Shown here: positions 1 to 8,418 of the stretch, one piece after another
Layout: the number at the start of each line of letters is the position of its first letter
Position numbering within the stretch: position 1 is the first letter of the stretch
From: Candidatus Nomurabacteria bacterium
Lineage (GTDB): Bacteria; Patescibacteriota; Saccharimonadia; Saccharimonadales; UBA7683
Reading direction: 5' to 3'
Assembly (NCBI GenBank): GCA_020631895.1
Contig: JACKGR010000001.1
Span: 62,001 to 126,000 of the forward strand
Length of the DNA stretch: 64,000 nt
The notes under the pieces: model-generated
Told to the model about the DNA's origin: nothing
Database searches by the model: none
What the model saw: only the letters and a program-made list of their open reading frames with translations
Translations under genes and position numbers: made by a program

Positions 1-2
1 GA

Positions 3-92
3 CGGTACTGTATTGCAAATATGCAGTTCGAAAAAGAAGAGTATGAAAAACTGAGGAAAGAAGTCGTGGAGTGGATTCTAACTCCGGCTTAG
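3..92 (+). CDS. C-terminal end of an unknown protein (partial)
   Basis: Only the last 29 codons are inside the window, read in the third frame up to TAG. The visible tail is rich in Glu and Lys, looks helical and ends in VEWILTPA. The other two forward frames close earlier, so this is the only reading that crosses the left edge for any length. No motif is recognised and no function can be given. The open stretch is short, so it could also be chance. It is followed by the permease promoter. Confidence 0.45.
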   Translation, partial: RYCIANMQFEKEEYEKLRKEVVEWILTPA

Positions 93-125
93 TTAGGGCA
101 AAAGTTATATAACTGTCGTTAAAGT

Positions 126-154
126 TTGTAGACTGTTAGCATAAGCTTTAAACT
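126..154 (+). promoter_or_regulatory. Promoter of the amino-acid permease gene
   Basis: TTGTAG (126-131), a 17-bp spacer and TAAACT (149-154). The GTG start follows 6 nt after the -10 box, so the mRNA is predicted to be leaderless. No Shine-Dalgarno sequence is present, which supports this start. Confidence 0.5.
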
Positions 155-160
155 ATTATT

Positions 161-1375
161 GTGGGCACAATAATAAGACTGCAAAGAAAATTTAACTTAC
201 CACTACTTACATTTTACGGAGTTGGTAATATTCTTGGCGCTGGTATTTACGTACTTGTGGGTAAAGTTGCCGCTGCATCAGGTGAATCAGTGTTGCTCGC
301 CTTTCTACTCGCAAGTGGTATTGCTGCGCTGAGCGCTTTCTCTTATATGGAACTGACAGATCGATTTCCTGCAAGTGCCGGTGCTGCCGTTTATGTACAT
401 CATGCATATAAAAAACGACCTTTAACGCTATTTGTAGGTTTCTGTATGATTTTATCTGCGATTATTTCCTCAGCTGCTCTAGCTAGGGGATTTGCTGGTT
501 ATTTTGAGCAAATTATTCATGCACCAATAACACTCGTGGCAGTTTTAGTGATTATAGCTATGTCTGCTGTCGCAATGTGGGGGATAGATGCTACCGCTAA
601 ACTAGCAGCGCTGTTTACTGTTATTGAAATCTCAGGTCTGATCGCGATAATTTGGTTTGGACGGTCTTTAATACAGGCTTCCGGAAACCAGCCAACGTTA
701 TTTTCTATGTCGGATTTTGGCATTGGCGGAGTGCTGATGGGGGCTTTTCTTGCATTCTATGCATTTATTGGCTTTGAAGATATGGTCAATGTATCAGAGG
801 AGGTTAAAAACCCTAAAAAGACAATGCCGCGAGCCATATTGCTTTCACTCATTATTTCAACAGTGCTATATGTTCTTGTAGTTGTTGTAGCTACTAGAGC
901 AGTTCCGGTAGATCAGCTTTCCAAGAGTGATTCTCCGTTAGCGCTAGTTTTTGGAGCAGTTTCAAGCATAAATCCAATAGTTTTAGTTTTTATCGGTCTC
1001 GCTGCAACAATAAATGGAATCTTGGTACAAATAACAATGGCTTCACGAATGCTATACGGCATGTCCAACAAAGGATGGATTAATCGTAATTTGTCTAAAA
1101 TTAATGTCAAAACCAAGACTCCAATCATAGCAATAGTTATTGTTACTTTAATAATGTTAATATCGGTTACGATCTTTAATCTGGTTTCACTTGCACGACT
1201 AACGAGCTTACTCGTTTTGATTGTTTTTGTACTTGTAAATAGCAGTCTGCTTATCGTGAAAAGAACTCACCCCAAACAAAGGCCTCATAGTCATGTTCCG
1301 ACCTGGGTACCGGCTTTGGGAGCTAGTACATCATTGATGTTGATAATTTGGCAAGTCTACTCGACGATCAGATAG
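161..1375 (+). CDS. APC-superfamily amino acid permease
   Basis: A 404-aa, almost entirely hydrophobic protein with about 12 predicted membrane segments. The first segment carries the glycine-rich GVGNILGAGIYVLVG typical of the amino acid/polyamine/organocation family, where the unwound helix 1 binds the substrate backbone. A second family hallmark, GFEDMVNVSEEVKNPKK, lies near residues 205-221, as in CAT/YfnA-like transporters. It probably imports one or more amino acids across the cytoplasmic membrane, which fits an organism with few biosynthetic pathways; the substrate cannot be told from sequence. The GTG start is supported by a -10 box 6 nt upstream. It stands alone, convergent with the hydrolase gene behind it. 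Confidence 0.85.
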   Translation: MGTIIRLQRKFNLPLLTFYGVGNILGAGIYVLVGKVAAASGESVLLAFLLASGIAALSAFSYMELTDRFPASAGAAVYVHHAYKKRPLTLFVGFCMILSAIISSAALARGFAGYFEQIIHAPITLVAVLVIIAMSAVAMWGIDATAKLAALFTVIEISGLIAIIWFGRSLIQASGNQPTLFSMSDFGIGGVLMGAFLAFYAFIGFEDMVNVSEEVKNPKKTMPRAILLSLIISTVLYVLVVVVATRAVPVDQLSKSDSPLALVFGAVSSINPIVLVFIGLAATINGILVQITMASRMLYGMSNKGWINRNLSKINVKTKTPIIAIVIVTLIMLISVTIFNLVSLARLTSLLVLIVFVLVNSSLLIVKRTHPKQRPHSHVPTWVPALGASTSLMLIIWQVYSTIR

Positions 1376-1392
1376 TTTTTAGTATTTAGTGA

Positions 1393-2388
1393 TTAACTTA
1401 CGATTTTTAGTGGAGGTAATATCTGCTGGGCTAGGTTTAGTCTGGTTGTTATTCCAACTACGGCACGTGCAACTGCTAACCCGTGTAACTGTGGGCCCAT
1501 ATGCCCAACATCATCCATATCAAATGTGTCTAGTATATGGAATAAGTGGCCAGCTTGTTCTCTAACATTTTCCTCAATGAAGAGTTCATCAGCTGCGAAC
1601 AATAGACCCCCTATCATAACTCCCAAATCTCTCGCTCTTTCGATATCATTTCTAATATTACAGTTTGCGACCGCAATCCCTTCGGCAAAAGTCCTAGCTG
1701 GATTACGTAAGAAATAATGTAAGGCTTCTAGAGCCATCCTGGCTTCATTCTCTTCTCTGAGTGTATGAAAATGAGGCAAGAACTCACCTTTAATAAACGG
1801 TACCGAGCGCCTGGCAAGCGTTAACAGCGAGTGATCTTCTAGGCCTGCTGAGGCCACTAAAACCAGGTTTCTGATCTTCTCAGCGTCTTTAACAGTGGCG
1901 AGGGCGGCAATAAATCCTCCCATAGAATGACAAGCAAGATCTACTTGCTCAGATTCTGTATCATTGCAGACGTAGTTAATTACTGATTGGAGAGTTCGCC
2001 GAGGTAGCAACTCTGGGTGTCGAATATTTGCCGGCTTTAATGTATCAAGTAATGACATATCGCGAACAGGTCGCCATGTAACAGCAATTCTTCCCGCTGC
2101 CCCCTCTTGTGGTTGTGCGGATCCTTCCCGTGCATGACGATAAGCTGGTTTTATACCGCCATAGCCGGGTACCCAAAGTAGTGGTACGGGGTCAGTTAAA
2201 ATTTCTTCGCTTGGTCGTTCAATTGTCGTCCTGGTAGTAGCAATTACTCTACCAGATGGTTCAAAAATTTCTACGGTGTGTCTAGATAGAGATGTAGGGT
2301 ATATTTGGGGGACATCGAGCTCTTCTAGGTCTACTTCTTGACCTGGAATTCTTGTTGCAAGTTCTTCAACGACGCGCTCAATTGCCAC
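1393..2388 (-). CDS. Alpha/beta-hydrolase fold protein
   Basis: A 331-aa protein with an alpha/beta-hydrolase core. The nucleophile elbow reads CHSMGG (about residues 153-158), the GxSxG pattern with Cys in the first Gly position, and the strand VPLLWVPGYGG near residue 70 matches the oxyanion-hole region. The C-terminal HGLAVARAV could supply the catalytic His. The family includes esterases, lipases and acyltransferases, and the substrate is unknown. No signal peptide is visible, so it is probably cytoplasmic. The start is GTG at 2388, preceded on the minus strand by GGAG with 5-nt spacing. The first 60 residues lie outside the core and are not recognised. It is divergent from gatC. Confidence 0.75.
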   Translation of the reverse strand: MAIERVVEELATRIPGQEVDLEELDVPQIYPTSLSRHTVEIFEPSGRVIATTRTTIERPSEEILTDPVPLLWVPGYGGIKPAYRHAREGSAQPQEGAAGRIAVTWRPVRDMSLLDTLKPANIRHPELLPRRTLQSVINYVCNDTESEQVDLACHSMGGFIAALATVKDAEKIRNLVLVASAGLEDHSLLTLARRSVPFIKGEFLPHFHTLREENEARMALEALHYFLRNPARTFAEGIAVANCNIRNDIERARDLGVMIGGLLFAADELFIEENVREQAGHLFHILDTFDMDDVGHMGPQLHGLAVARAVVGITTRLNLAQQILPPLKIVS

Positions 2389-2437
2389 TTATACTCCAAA
2401 CTGCTTGTCTATATCATAAACCTAAGGTGCATAAGGT

Positions 2438-2466
2438 GTCAAAATTTAGATTTCATCTGATATAAT
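2438..2466 (+). promoter_or_regulatory. Promoter of the gatCAB operon
   Basis: Extended -10 TGATATAAT with TATAAT at 2461-2466 and a weak -35 (GTCAAA, 2438-2443). The gatC ATG is 7 nt downstream, predicting a leaderless transcript. Confidence 0.65.
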
Positions 2467-2473
2467 TAATATA

Positions 2474-2773
2474 ATGAAACTATCGAGAGAAGACATATTA
2501 AAATTGGCAAAATTAAGTCGCTTGGATCTAACAGACGCTGAAGTTGAGAGATTTCGTGCAGAGCTTAGTTCAATTCTTGACTACGTTGAGCAACTTGACT
2601 CTGTTGACGTGTCTGGACTCAAACCAACATACCAGGTTACAGGTCTTACAAGTCTAGATAAAAATGTAACTCGAGTGGATAAGGTTACAGAACAAGTGTC
2701 CCATGATGAATTAATGAAGAACGTACCCGACTCTGATGGGCGTCATATAAAAGTAAAACGGATGGTTGTGTAG
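2474..2773 (+). CDS. gatC: Asp-tRNA(Asn)/Glu-tRNA(Gln) amidotransferase subunit C
   Basis: A 99-aa small subunit of the GatCAB amidotransferase, which converts Glu-tRNA(Gln) and/or Asp-tRNA(Asn) to the amide form. The N-terminus (LAKLSRLDLTDAEVERF) is the standard GatC signature, followed by the LDYVEQLDSVD segment. The length is usual for the family. It is first in the operon, with a -10 box 7 nt before ATG. Its stop TAG (2771-2773) is one base before the likely gatA ATG, so translation is probably coupled. The subunit acts as a belt that stabilises GatA on GatB. Confidence 0.95.
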   Translation: MKLSREDILKLAKLSRLDLTDAEVERFRAELSSILDYVEQLDSVDVSGLKPTYQVTGLTSLDKNVTRVDKVTEQVSHDELMKNVPDSDGRHIKVKRMVV

Positions 2774-2774
2774 A

Positions 2775-4223
2775 ATGCAGGTATCAGACAGCAAAATGCA
2801 GGTTGTATGGGAGCCTATTGCCGATCTAGCAAAGAGCGTTAACTCTGGTAGTGTATCGGCTCTAGAATTAGTAGAAAAATCTCTTGGGCTTATTGAGAAG
2901 CATAAAGAATTCAACTCCATTATCGCAACGACAGAGACTCGAGCGAAGCAAAGAGCAATGCAAATAGACTCAGATATTGCAGACGGAAAAACAGTCGGTA
3001 GATTAGCAGGAGTGCCGTTTGTTGCTAAGGATAATTTTTTAACTTTTGGGTCAGAGACGACCGCTGCGAGTAATATTTTAAAAGGATTCGAAGCCCCATA
3101 TCAATCTACAGCAATCGAGAAGCTAGAGGCCGAGGGAGCAATTTGTGTGGCAAAAGCTAATCTAGATGCCTTTGCACATGGAGCATCCACAGAGAATAGT
3201 GATTTTTTTACTACTAAGAACCCACATGACATGTCAAAAGTCCCAGGTGGATCAAGTGGAGGATCAACTGCTTCGGTAGCGCTAAAACTGGCTCCTTTTG
3301 CTCTTGGGACAGATACGGGCGGGTCAATCCGTTTACCTGCTAGCTTTTGCGGAGTTGTAGGATACAAACCAAGTTATGGATTAGTTTCTCGTAGTGGAGT
3401 AGTCGCTATGGCAAGTAGTACCGATGTGATTGGCCCTATAGCTAGCTCTGTTGAGGATGCATCGCTCGTATTGGACGTTATTGCAGGTCAAGATCCACTG
3501 GATTCAACTACTATTGAACGTTGTAACTCATACACAAAGCTTAGTGCCGTCAATAAACCTAAAGTCGGTATTGTAAAAGAGTATATGGAGCAAGGCGTCA
3601 ATCCAAAGGTAAAAGAGTTAATAATAAAGGCTGCCGACGATCTAAAAAGTGATGGTGCTGAGATTACTGAAATCAGTATTCCAAGCTTGCCATTATCACT
3701 TGCGGCATATTATATTATTGTGCCCGCAGAGATAAGTAGTAATTTAGGTCGTTACGATGGACAAAGATTTGGAAAAAGTATCAACAGTGGAGATGTAAAT
3801 GACCTAGAAGAAAACTATAGTCGAGTAAGACAAGAGGGATTTGGAGATGAGGCAAAACGGAGAATAATGACCGGTACTTATGTGTTATCGAGTGGTTACT
3901 ACGATGCGTATTATAAAAAGGCTCAATTGGTTCGAACAAAAATTATTAATGATTTAAATGAAGCATTTAACAAAGTAGATTTTTTGATGGGACCGGTTTC
4001 TCCCCAGGTAGCATGGAATATTGGAGAAATTGCTGACCCACTTTCTATGTATTTAGTTGACATTATGACCGTTGCTGCAAGTATTGCTGGATTGCCTGCA
4101 ATTTCTATACCTTGTGGTACAGTTTCAGATATGCCTGTTGGTCTTCAGTTAATAGCGCCATACAAACAGGACTTGAAACTTTTATCATTGGCTGATTTAT
4201 ACGAGAGGAGATCAAATGGATAG
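2775..4223 (+). CDS. gatA: Asp-tRNA(Asn)/Glu-tRNA(Gln) amidotransferase subunit A
   Basis: Glutaminase/amidase subunit of GatCAB, about 482 aa. The amidase signature is complete: the catalytic Lys in VAKDNFL, then PGGSSGGSTASVA with the cis-Ser, and DTGGSIRLPASF with the nucleophile Ser. It releases ammonia from glutamine, which is channelled to GatB. A GTG at 2766 would also be in frame, but ATG at 2775 directly after the gatC stop is preferred; ATG at 2796 is another possibility. The gene overlaps the next one by 8 nt (ATGGATAG). Nothing suggests loss of function. Confidence 0.95.
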   Translation: MQVSDSKMQVVWEPIADLAKSVNSGSVSALELVEKSLGLIEKHKEFNSIIATTETRAKQRAMQIDSDIADGKTVGRLAGVPFVAKDNFLTFGSETTAASNILKGFEAPYQSTAIEKLEAEGAICVAKANLDAFAHGASTENSDFFTTKNPHDMSKVPGGSSGGSTASVALKLAPFALGTDTGGSIRLPASFCGVVGYKPSYGLVSRSGVVAMASSTDVIGPIASSVEDASLVLDVIAGQDPLDSTTIERCNSYTKLSAVNKPKVGIVKEYMEQGVNPKVKELIIKAADDLKSDGAEITEISIPSLPLSLAAYYIIVPAEISSNLGRYDGQRFGKSINSGDVNDLEENYSRVRQEGFGDEAKRRIMTGTYVLSSGYYDAYYKKAQLVRTKIINDLNEAFNKVDFLMGPVSPQVAWNIGEIADPLSMYLVDIMTVAASIAGLPAISIPCGTVSDMPVGLQLIAPYKQDLKLLSLADLYERRSNG

Positions 4224-4608
4224 TAGTATGTTAGTACTGATAGTAATTTTATTAGGGCTAGTATTACTTTTGATGGTGGTTACTAAATTGACTCATCCTA
4301 AGTTAAATAAGCACCACTTTGAGAAGAAGTGGCACGAAGTTGAGTCTGAGACTAACCTACAGATGGCGGTAATCAAAGCTGATAGTTTGCTTGATGAGGC
4401 ACTTCGACACGCAAATATTAAAGGATCGACAATGGGGGAGAGACTCAACAACAGCAGGGGTTTACTTAGAGATATTAATGGTGCTTGGTCAGCTCACAAA
4501 ATGCGTAATCGACTAGTTCACGAGACCGCAAGTTCTTCAGCTGAGTCAGAGGCTAAGCGAGCGTTAAAGAGCTTTAAAAAAGCACTAAAGGATCTCGGTG
4601 CATTATGA
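4216..4608 (+). CDS. Membrane-anchored HEPN-like protein between gatA and gatB
   Basis: A 130-aa protein with one strongly hydrophobic N-terminal segment (residues 5-22) and a soluble helical remainder. Residues 97-102 read RNRLVH, matching the Rx4-6H motif of HEPN domains, many of which cut RNA. The preceding helix (KADSLLDEALRHAN) fits the four-helix HEPN pattern. It overlaps gatA by 8 nt and gatB by 4 nt (ATGA), so it is made together with the amidotransferase. The HEPN call is by eye. Non-nuclease HEPN relatives also exist, and a role in tRNA or membrane attachment of GatCAB is only a guess. Confidence 0.55.
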   Translation: MDSSMLVLIVILLGLVLLLMVVTKLTHPKLNKHHFEKKWHEVESETNLQMAVIKADSLLDEALRHANIKGSTMGERLNNSRGLLRDINGAWSAHKMRNRLVHETASSSAESEAKRALKSFKKALKDLGAL

Positions 4609-6059
4609 ATGACTATAAAACTGTATCGGGTTATATACCAACAATCGGAATTGAATGTCATGTTCAATTAAAAACAAAGTCAAAACTCTTCTCGGGTGAA
4701 AGCAATGATGCAAAATCTGCTAAACCAAACGAGGCTGTCGGACATGTAAGTTTTGGTATGCCAGGAGCATTACCCGTACTTAACAAAAAAGCCGTAGAGC
4801 TGGCTGCAAAAGCTGCATTTGCATTAAATACAAAGCCACAAAATTATAGTAAATTTGATCGAAAGCATTATTTTTATCCAGACCTACCAAAAGGTTATCA
4901 AATCAGTCAATTTGAAGAGCCTATAATTCTCGGAGGCTACGTAGACATTTTAGTTGATGGTGAAAAAAAGAAGATTGGAATAACCAGAGCTCATATGGAG
5001 GAAGATGCAGGCAAGAGCACTCATCCTGCCGGTAAAGATTACTCGTTAGTTGATTTAAATCGTGCTGGCACACCACTAATCGAGATAGTCACTGAGCCCG
5101 ATATGCACAGCGCCGCTGAGGCAAAGGCTTGCGCCAAGAGCCTTTATTTACAGATGAAGTATGCTGATGTTAGTGATGTGGATCTTTATAACGGCAACAT
5201 GCGTTTTGATGTTAACGTTTCTGTGAGTAAAGACCCGTCCAAACTAGGTACGAGAAGTGAAACTAAAAACCTTAATAGTTTTAAATCAGTCGAAAGAGCA
5301 GTTGAGTTTGAGATTGCTAGGCAGATTGAGCTTCTGGAAAAAGGCGGTGGGGTAGTTCAAGAGACACGTGGTTGGGATGATGCAAAACAAAAAACATTCT
5401 CGCAGCGTACAAAAGAGGACGCTCACGATTATCGCTACATGCCTGAGCCTGATGTTCCGCCGATTGTGTTAACAGATGAATATATTGATGAGATTCAACA
5501 GCAAATTCCTATCATGCCTGATGAAGTTCGTAGTAAATTGAATTCGATATCATTGGATAGCTCCCAAGTAGAATCAATAGTATCTGAACCTAGTGTTGCG
5601 TATTTTATTATTGAACTTATTAATCATGATCAAGAGACTGCAAAAATTATCGCTAATTGGGTAACTGGGGAGATTGCAAAACTCGTAATAGATTCAAAAG
5701 TAAACTGGGACGAGGTAGTGAAAGCTAAAAACTCATTGATTACACTCGCCGATATGATTAAGTCTAACCAGCTTAGCTCAACTAATGCAAAGCTTCTGCT
5801 TATAGACGTAATAACAAATAATGTTGATCCAAATAAATTAGCCAAGGAGCGTGGCTTACTTCAAGATTCAGACGAATCAAGTGTTGAGCAAATAGTATTA
5901 AGCGTTATTGACGATAATCCAAATGCTGTAAATGATGTAAAGAATGGAGAGACCAAGGCTATCGGCTTCTTGGTGGGTCAGGTGATGGCCAAAAGTCAAG
6001 GAAAAGCAAATCCAGCTCTTGCAAAAAAATTGCTGGAGTCTCGTTTAAATAACTCCTAA
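4605..6059 (+). CDS. gatB: Asp-tRNA(Asn)/Glu-tRNA(Gln) amidotransferase subunit B
   Basis: The 484-aa kinase/transamidase subunit of GatCAB. It phosphorylates the tRNA-bound Glu or Asp and swaps phosphate for ammonia. Family hallmarks are IGIECHVQLKTKSKLFS at the start, FDRKHYFYPDLPKGYQISQ (about residues 84-102) and RFDVNVSVS. The C-terminal YqeY-like tail, which contacts the tRNA elbow, is present (GFLVGQVMAKSQGKANP). Its ATG overlaps the stop of the HEPN-like gene (ATGA), indicating coupled translation. The full-length CAB set suggests that Gln-tRNA and/or Asn-tRNA are formed indirectly in this organism. Confidence 0.96.
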   Translation: MNDYKTVSGYIPTIGIECHVQLKTKSKLFSGESNDAKSAKPNEAVGHVSFGMPGALPVLNKKAVELAAKAAFALNTKPQNYSKFDRKHYFYPDLPKGYQISQFEEPIILGGYVDILVDGEKKKIGITRAHMEEDAGKSTHPAGKDYSLVDLNRAGTPLIEIVTEPDMHSAAEAKACAKSLYLQMKYADVSDVDLYNGNMRFDVNVSVSKDPSKLGTRSETKNLNSFKSVERAVEFEIARQIELLEKGGGVVQETRGWDDAKQKTFSQRTKEDAHDYRYMPEPDVPPIVLTDEYIDEIQQQIPIMPDEVRSKLNSISLDSSQVESIVSEPSVAYFIIELINHDQETAKIIANWVTGEIAKLVIDSKVNWDEVVKAKNSLITLADMIKSNQLSSTNAKLLLIDVITNNVDPNKLAKERGLLQDSDESSVEQIVLSVIDDNPNAVNDVKNGETKAIGFLVGQVMAKSQGKANPALAKKLLESRLNNS

Positions 6060-6112
6060 GCTTTGCAGCCCGTATAATAACTTATTAATAGGAACTATCT
6101 TGTATATGGTGG

Positions 6113-6118
6113 TATAAT
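6113..6118 (+). promoter_or_regulatory. Extended -10 promoter of the small membrane-protein operon
   Basis: TGG-TATAAT, i.e. an extended -10, with the ATG of the next gene 6 nt downstream. No convincing -35 is seen. Confidence 0.55.
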
Positions 6119-6124
6119 TACAGT

Positions 6125-6388
6125 ATGGATTCATACGACATATTAGTAATAATTCTATCGGTAATGCTTATAATATTTTTAGGCCTAGCAATAGTATTAT
6201 CAGTTTATCTTGTTAAGTTAGTTAAAAACATTAAAGAGATTTCAGAGAAGGCCAAAGAATTAGTAAGTGACGCTAGCTCAGTTGCCTCAACAATGAAGAA
6301 GGCGGCAGCCCCGACTGTAGTAGCAAAATTTGTGGCAGATCAAATAAGCAACGCAGTTAAAAAGCACACTAAAGATAAGGAGAAATAA
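6125..6388 (+). CDS. Small membrane protein, DUF948-like
   Basis: An 87-aa protein with one long hydrophobic segment (about residues 6-32) followed by an amphipathic, Lys/Ser-rich helix (ISEKAKELVSDASSVASTMK). This layout is that of DUF948-type proteins, which often sit next to YtxH-type genes, as here. Its function is unknown. Its TAA overlaps the next ATG by one base (TAATG), preceded by AAGGAG, so the two are translated together. The start is supported by the extended -10 six nt upstream. Confidence 0.6.
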   Translation: MDSYDILVIILSVMLIIFLGLAIVLSVYLVKLVKNIKEISEKAKELVSDASSVASTMKKAAAPTVVAKFVADQISNAVKKHTKDKEK

Positions 6389-6801
6389 TGAGCAAAGGCA
6401 AAAAGTTTGGTTTAGGAGTATTAATTGGCGCAGCAGCAGGAGTAGTGGCTGGTATTTTGGCTGCTCCAAAAAGCGGCAAAGAGACTCGTAAAGATCTTAA
6501 AAATAAGGCGGGTGAAGTAAAAGTTACTGCAGAAAGAAAGCTAAAAGATGCTCACAAAGATCTATCTAAACTATCTGATGACGCAAAGAGTGCTGCTACT
6601 AAGCTTAAGGGCAAGGCAAAAGACGAAGTTTCTGATCTTGGTAAAAAAGCCGATGAACTTAAGGATAAAGTTAAAGTTGCAATAACATCAATTAAAAGCG
6701 GTGATGATGACAGTGATGACGCTACTATTGATCAAATTTTAAAAGATATTGACGCGGTTAAATCAAAGATTGTTAAGAAGTTGAAAGATTTAAAGGGCTA
6801 G
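6388..6801 (+). CDS. YtxH-like protein with long charged helix
   Basis: A 137-aa protein. The glycine/alanine-rich segment GVLIGAAAGVVAGILAAPKSG followed by KETRKDLKNKAGEV is the YtxH signature, seen in general-stress and envelope-associated proteins of Gram-positive bacteria. The rest is a Lys/Asp-rich helix ending in KKLKDLKG. The glycine-zipper part (residues 8-28) probably inserts in or lies on the membrane. The molecular role is unknown. SD AAGGAG lies about 8 nt before ATG. Confidence 0.7.
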   Translation: MSKGKKFGLGVLIGAAAGVVAGILAAPKSGKETRKDLKNKAGEVKVTAERKLKDAHKDLSKLSDDAKSAATKLKGKAKDEVSDLGKKADELKDKVKVAITSIKSGDDDSDDATIDQILKDIDAVKSKIVKKLKDLKG

Positions 6802-6804
6802 AAA

Positions 6805-7026
6805 ATGGCCGTCACATATTTGAATTTTGGAGAAGCTCCGAGGTCATCTGTGGTGGATAGATTTATTGGTTTAGCTAGAATAAGTGTTGCTAGTCTCGGG
6901 TCTTTTGCTCTACTTGTCTCAAGAGGCGTGACTATATTCAATCCAGAAAATGATCTAGAAGGATCGGATCCGCTTGACTCAGAACCAGACTATATGGACG
7001 CAAGAGTGTCAAATATTTATGAATAG
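6805..7026 (+). CDS. Hypothetical 73-aa protein
   Basis: Starts 3 nt after the YtxH-like gene and ends inside the start region of the next gene (8-nt overlap ATGAATAG). A moderately hydrophobic central part (IGLARISVASLGSFALLVSRG) could be a membrane segment. The C-terminal third is acidic (NDLEGSDPLDSEPDYMD). No family is recognised. The tight spacing and shared direction argue that it is a real member of the operon. Confidence 0.55.
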   Translation: MAVTYLNFGEAPRSSVVDRFIGLARISVASLGSFALLVSRGVTIFNPENDLEGSDPLDSEPDYMDARVSNIYE

Positions 7027-7279
7027 TGAAGACAAAAACAGTTTAAGAGCTTCTAATGATGATAAGTTGGCTTTGATGGCTCTTGAGACTATCATGGCCG
7101 CAAAACACTTGAGTAAAAAACAAATCTATTTGCAGAACTTTCTCAGAGGCATGTTTTTTAGTATTGGTACAATCGTCGGAATTGTTTTAGTCGGTACTGT
7201 TGTACTTTGGTTTTTGTCTTTATTTGATAACTTTCCGTTTATTCAGCAAATATCAGAAACGATCAAAAGCTCCTTATAG
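7019..7279 (+). CDS. Small membrane protein, DUF5665-like
   Basis: An 86-aa protein from ATG 7019. A reading frame open further upstream (from 6974) is explained by overlap with the previous gene. After a charged N-terminus comes NFLRGMFFSIGTIVGIVLVGTVV, a pattern I associate with DUF5665 proteins, with one membrane segment near residues 45-70. The function is unknown. It is the last gene of the 6125-7279 unit and is convergent with recF. Confidence 0.55.
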   Translation: MNSEDKNSLRASNDDKLALMALETIMAAKHLSKKQIYLQNFLRGMFFSIGTIVGIVLVGTVVLWFLSLFDNFPFIQQISETIKSSL

Positions 7280-7287
7280 GTTTCTAC

Positions 7288-8370
7288 TTACTCTAAAAAT
7301 ATAGTATGCACTCCAGGGGTTAAAGCATGTGCATCTGTTGTGGTAATAAAGACCTGGTGGTCTTTTAGTCCGTCAAGTACTTTCTCTTGATGTGATAAAT
7401 CAAGTTCACTTAATACATCATCGAGTAGTAGCGTGGGAGACATGCCGTACTGGGCGCTATGATTAGATATTAGAGATGTCTCAAGTAACTTTAGTGCAAT
7501 TACAATGGTTCTAATTTCTCCGCGACTTGCACGCTCTACGGCAGGTTGAGAGTTGATTTCTATAGCTATATCATCTCTATGTGGGCCAACTGTTGTGTAT
7601 CCGAGTTGAAGATCCTTGCTTAAATTCTCTTCTAGTTGCTTTAGTAAAACAGAACCATAATTATTATGATTAGTCGACGTTGTAGATTTATAAATTAGTG
7701 AGATGTCATCTGTTCCACCAAGCTTTTTATAATAGTTTGATATCTCATTTTGTAGCTTGTCAATAATCTCAATACGAGCTTTGATAATTGCTTCGCTTGC
7801 GTGTGCTAATTGTGTGTTCCATACAAATAATTGCCCTGATGTGCGATTGCTCGAACTTCGTAGATGTTTTAATAGTTGATTACGCTGTTTTACTATTCGT
7901 TCAAAGCCAATTAGTGCTTTTGCTGCTTCAATATCAAGTTGACTAGAAATGCTGTCAATATATAATCTTCTCCTTGACGGACTACCGGTAATTAATCTAG
8001 ATAGATCAGGCTCAAAAAGTACCACTGGCAACCGCTCGCGTATTGGTAGCATAGCGTATTTTTTGTTATTGACTGACCATTTCTTTTGAATTATGTCAGC
8101 GGATTGAAGCAACTTTAAAGCTCGTGAATGAGATGTCGTATCCGTTTTTATCTCAAGTTGAGCTGTTATACTATCTCTACCATTTTGAATCATTTCCTTA
8201 AGAGAGCCCTTAAAACTAGAGCCAAGAAGTAACGTATATAGAGACTCAATGACGGTTGTTTTGCCGCTACCATTTGGACCTACTATTGCGTTCATATAAT
8301 TATGAAATTCAAATTCAACGTTATTGTGTGAACGTACCTGTAATAACTTAAGTTTTGATATGTAGCTCAT
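7288..8370 (-). CDS. recF: DNA replication and repair protein RecF
   Basis: A 360-aa SMC-like ATPase that loads RecA at gapped DNA. Near the N-terminus LKLLQVRSHNNVEFEF leads into the Walker A GPNGSGKTTVIES (about residues 32-44). The C-terminal Walker B/signature part is LLLDDVLSELD with ASRGEIRTIVIALKLLE upstream. The length is usual. It is divergent from dnaE. On the minus strand TATACT lies 8 nt before ATG, predicting a leaderless message. recF often neighbours dnaN or gyrB; the pairing with dnaE here is different. Confidence 0.93.
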   Translation of the reverse strand: MSYISKLKLLQVRSHNNVEFEFHNYMNAIVGPNGSGKTTVIESLYTLLLGSSFKGSLKEMIQNGRDSITAQLEIKTDTTSHSRALKLLQSADIIQKKWSVNNKKYAMLPIRERLPVVLFEPDLSRLITGSPSRRRLYIDSISSQLDIEAAKALIGFERIVKQRNQLLKHLRSSSNRTSGQLFVWNTQLAHASEAIIKARIEIIDKLQNEISNYYKKLGGTDDISLIYKSTTSTNHNNYGSVLLKQLEENLSKDLQLGYTTVGPHRDDIAIEINSQPAVERASRGEIRTIVIALKLLETSLISNHSAQYGMSPTLLLDDVLSELDLSHQEKVLDGLKDHQVFITTTDAHALTPGVHTIFLE

Positions 8371-8378
8371 TGGCTATA

Positions 8379-8410
8379 AGTATACTTTAGCTGACTTGAA
8401 AGTGTATAAT
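8379..8410. promoter_or_regulatory. Back-to-back recF/dnaE -10 elements
   Basis: The 48-bp gap holds two divergent -10 boxes: TATACT on the minus strand (8384-8379, 8 nt before the recF ATG) and TATAAT on the plus strand (8405-8410, 8 nt before the dnaE ATG). No good -35 is visible for either. RNA polymerase could probably occupy only one at a time. Confidence 0.55.
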
Positions 8411-8418
8411 ATGAGCAT

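Noticed and set aside
6805..7279. Frameshifted single gene formed by the 73-aa and 86-aa frames
   Set aside because: The 8-nt overlap is the same as at five other junctions here, and the second frame has its own ATG.
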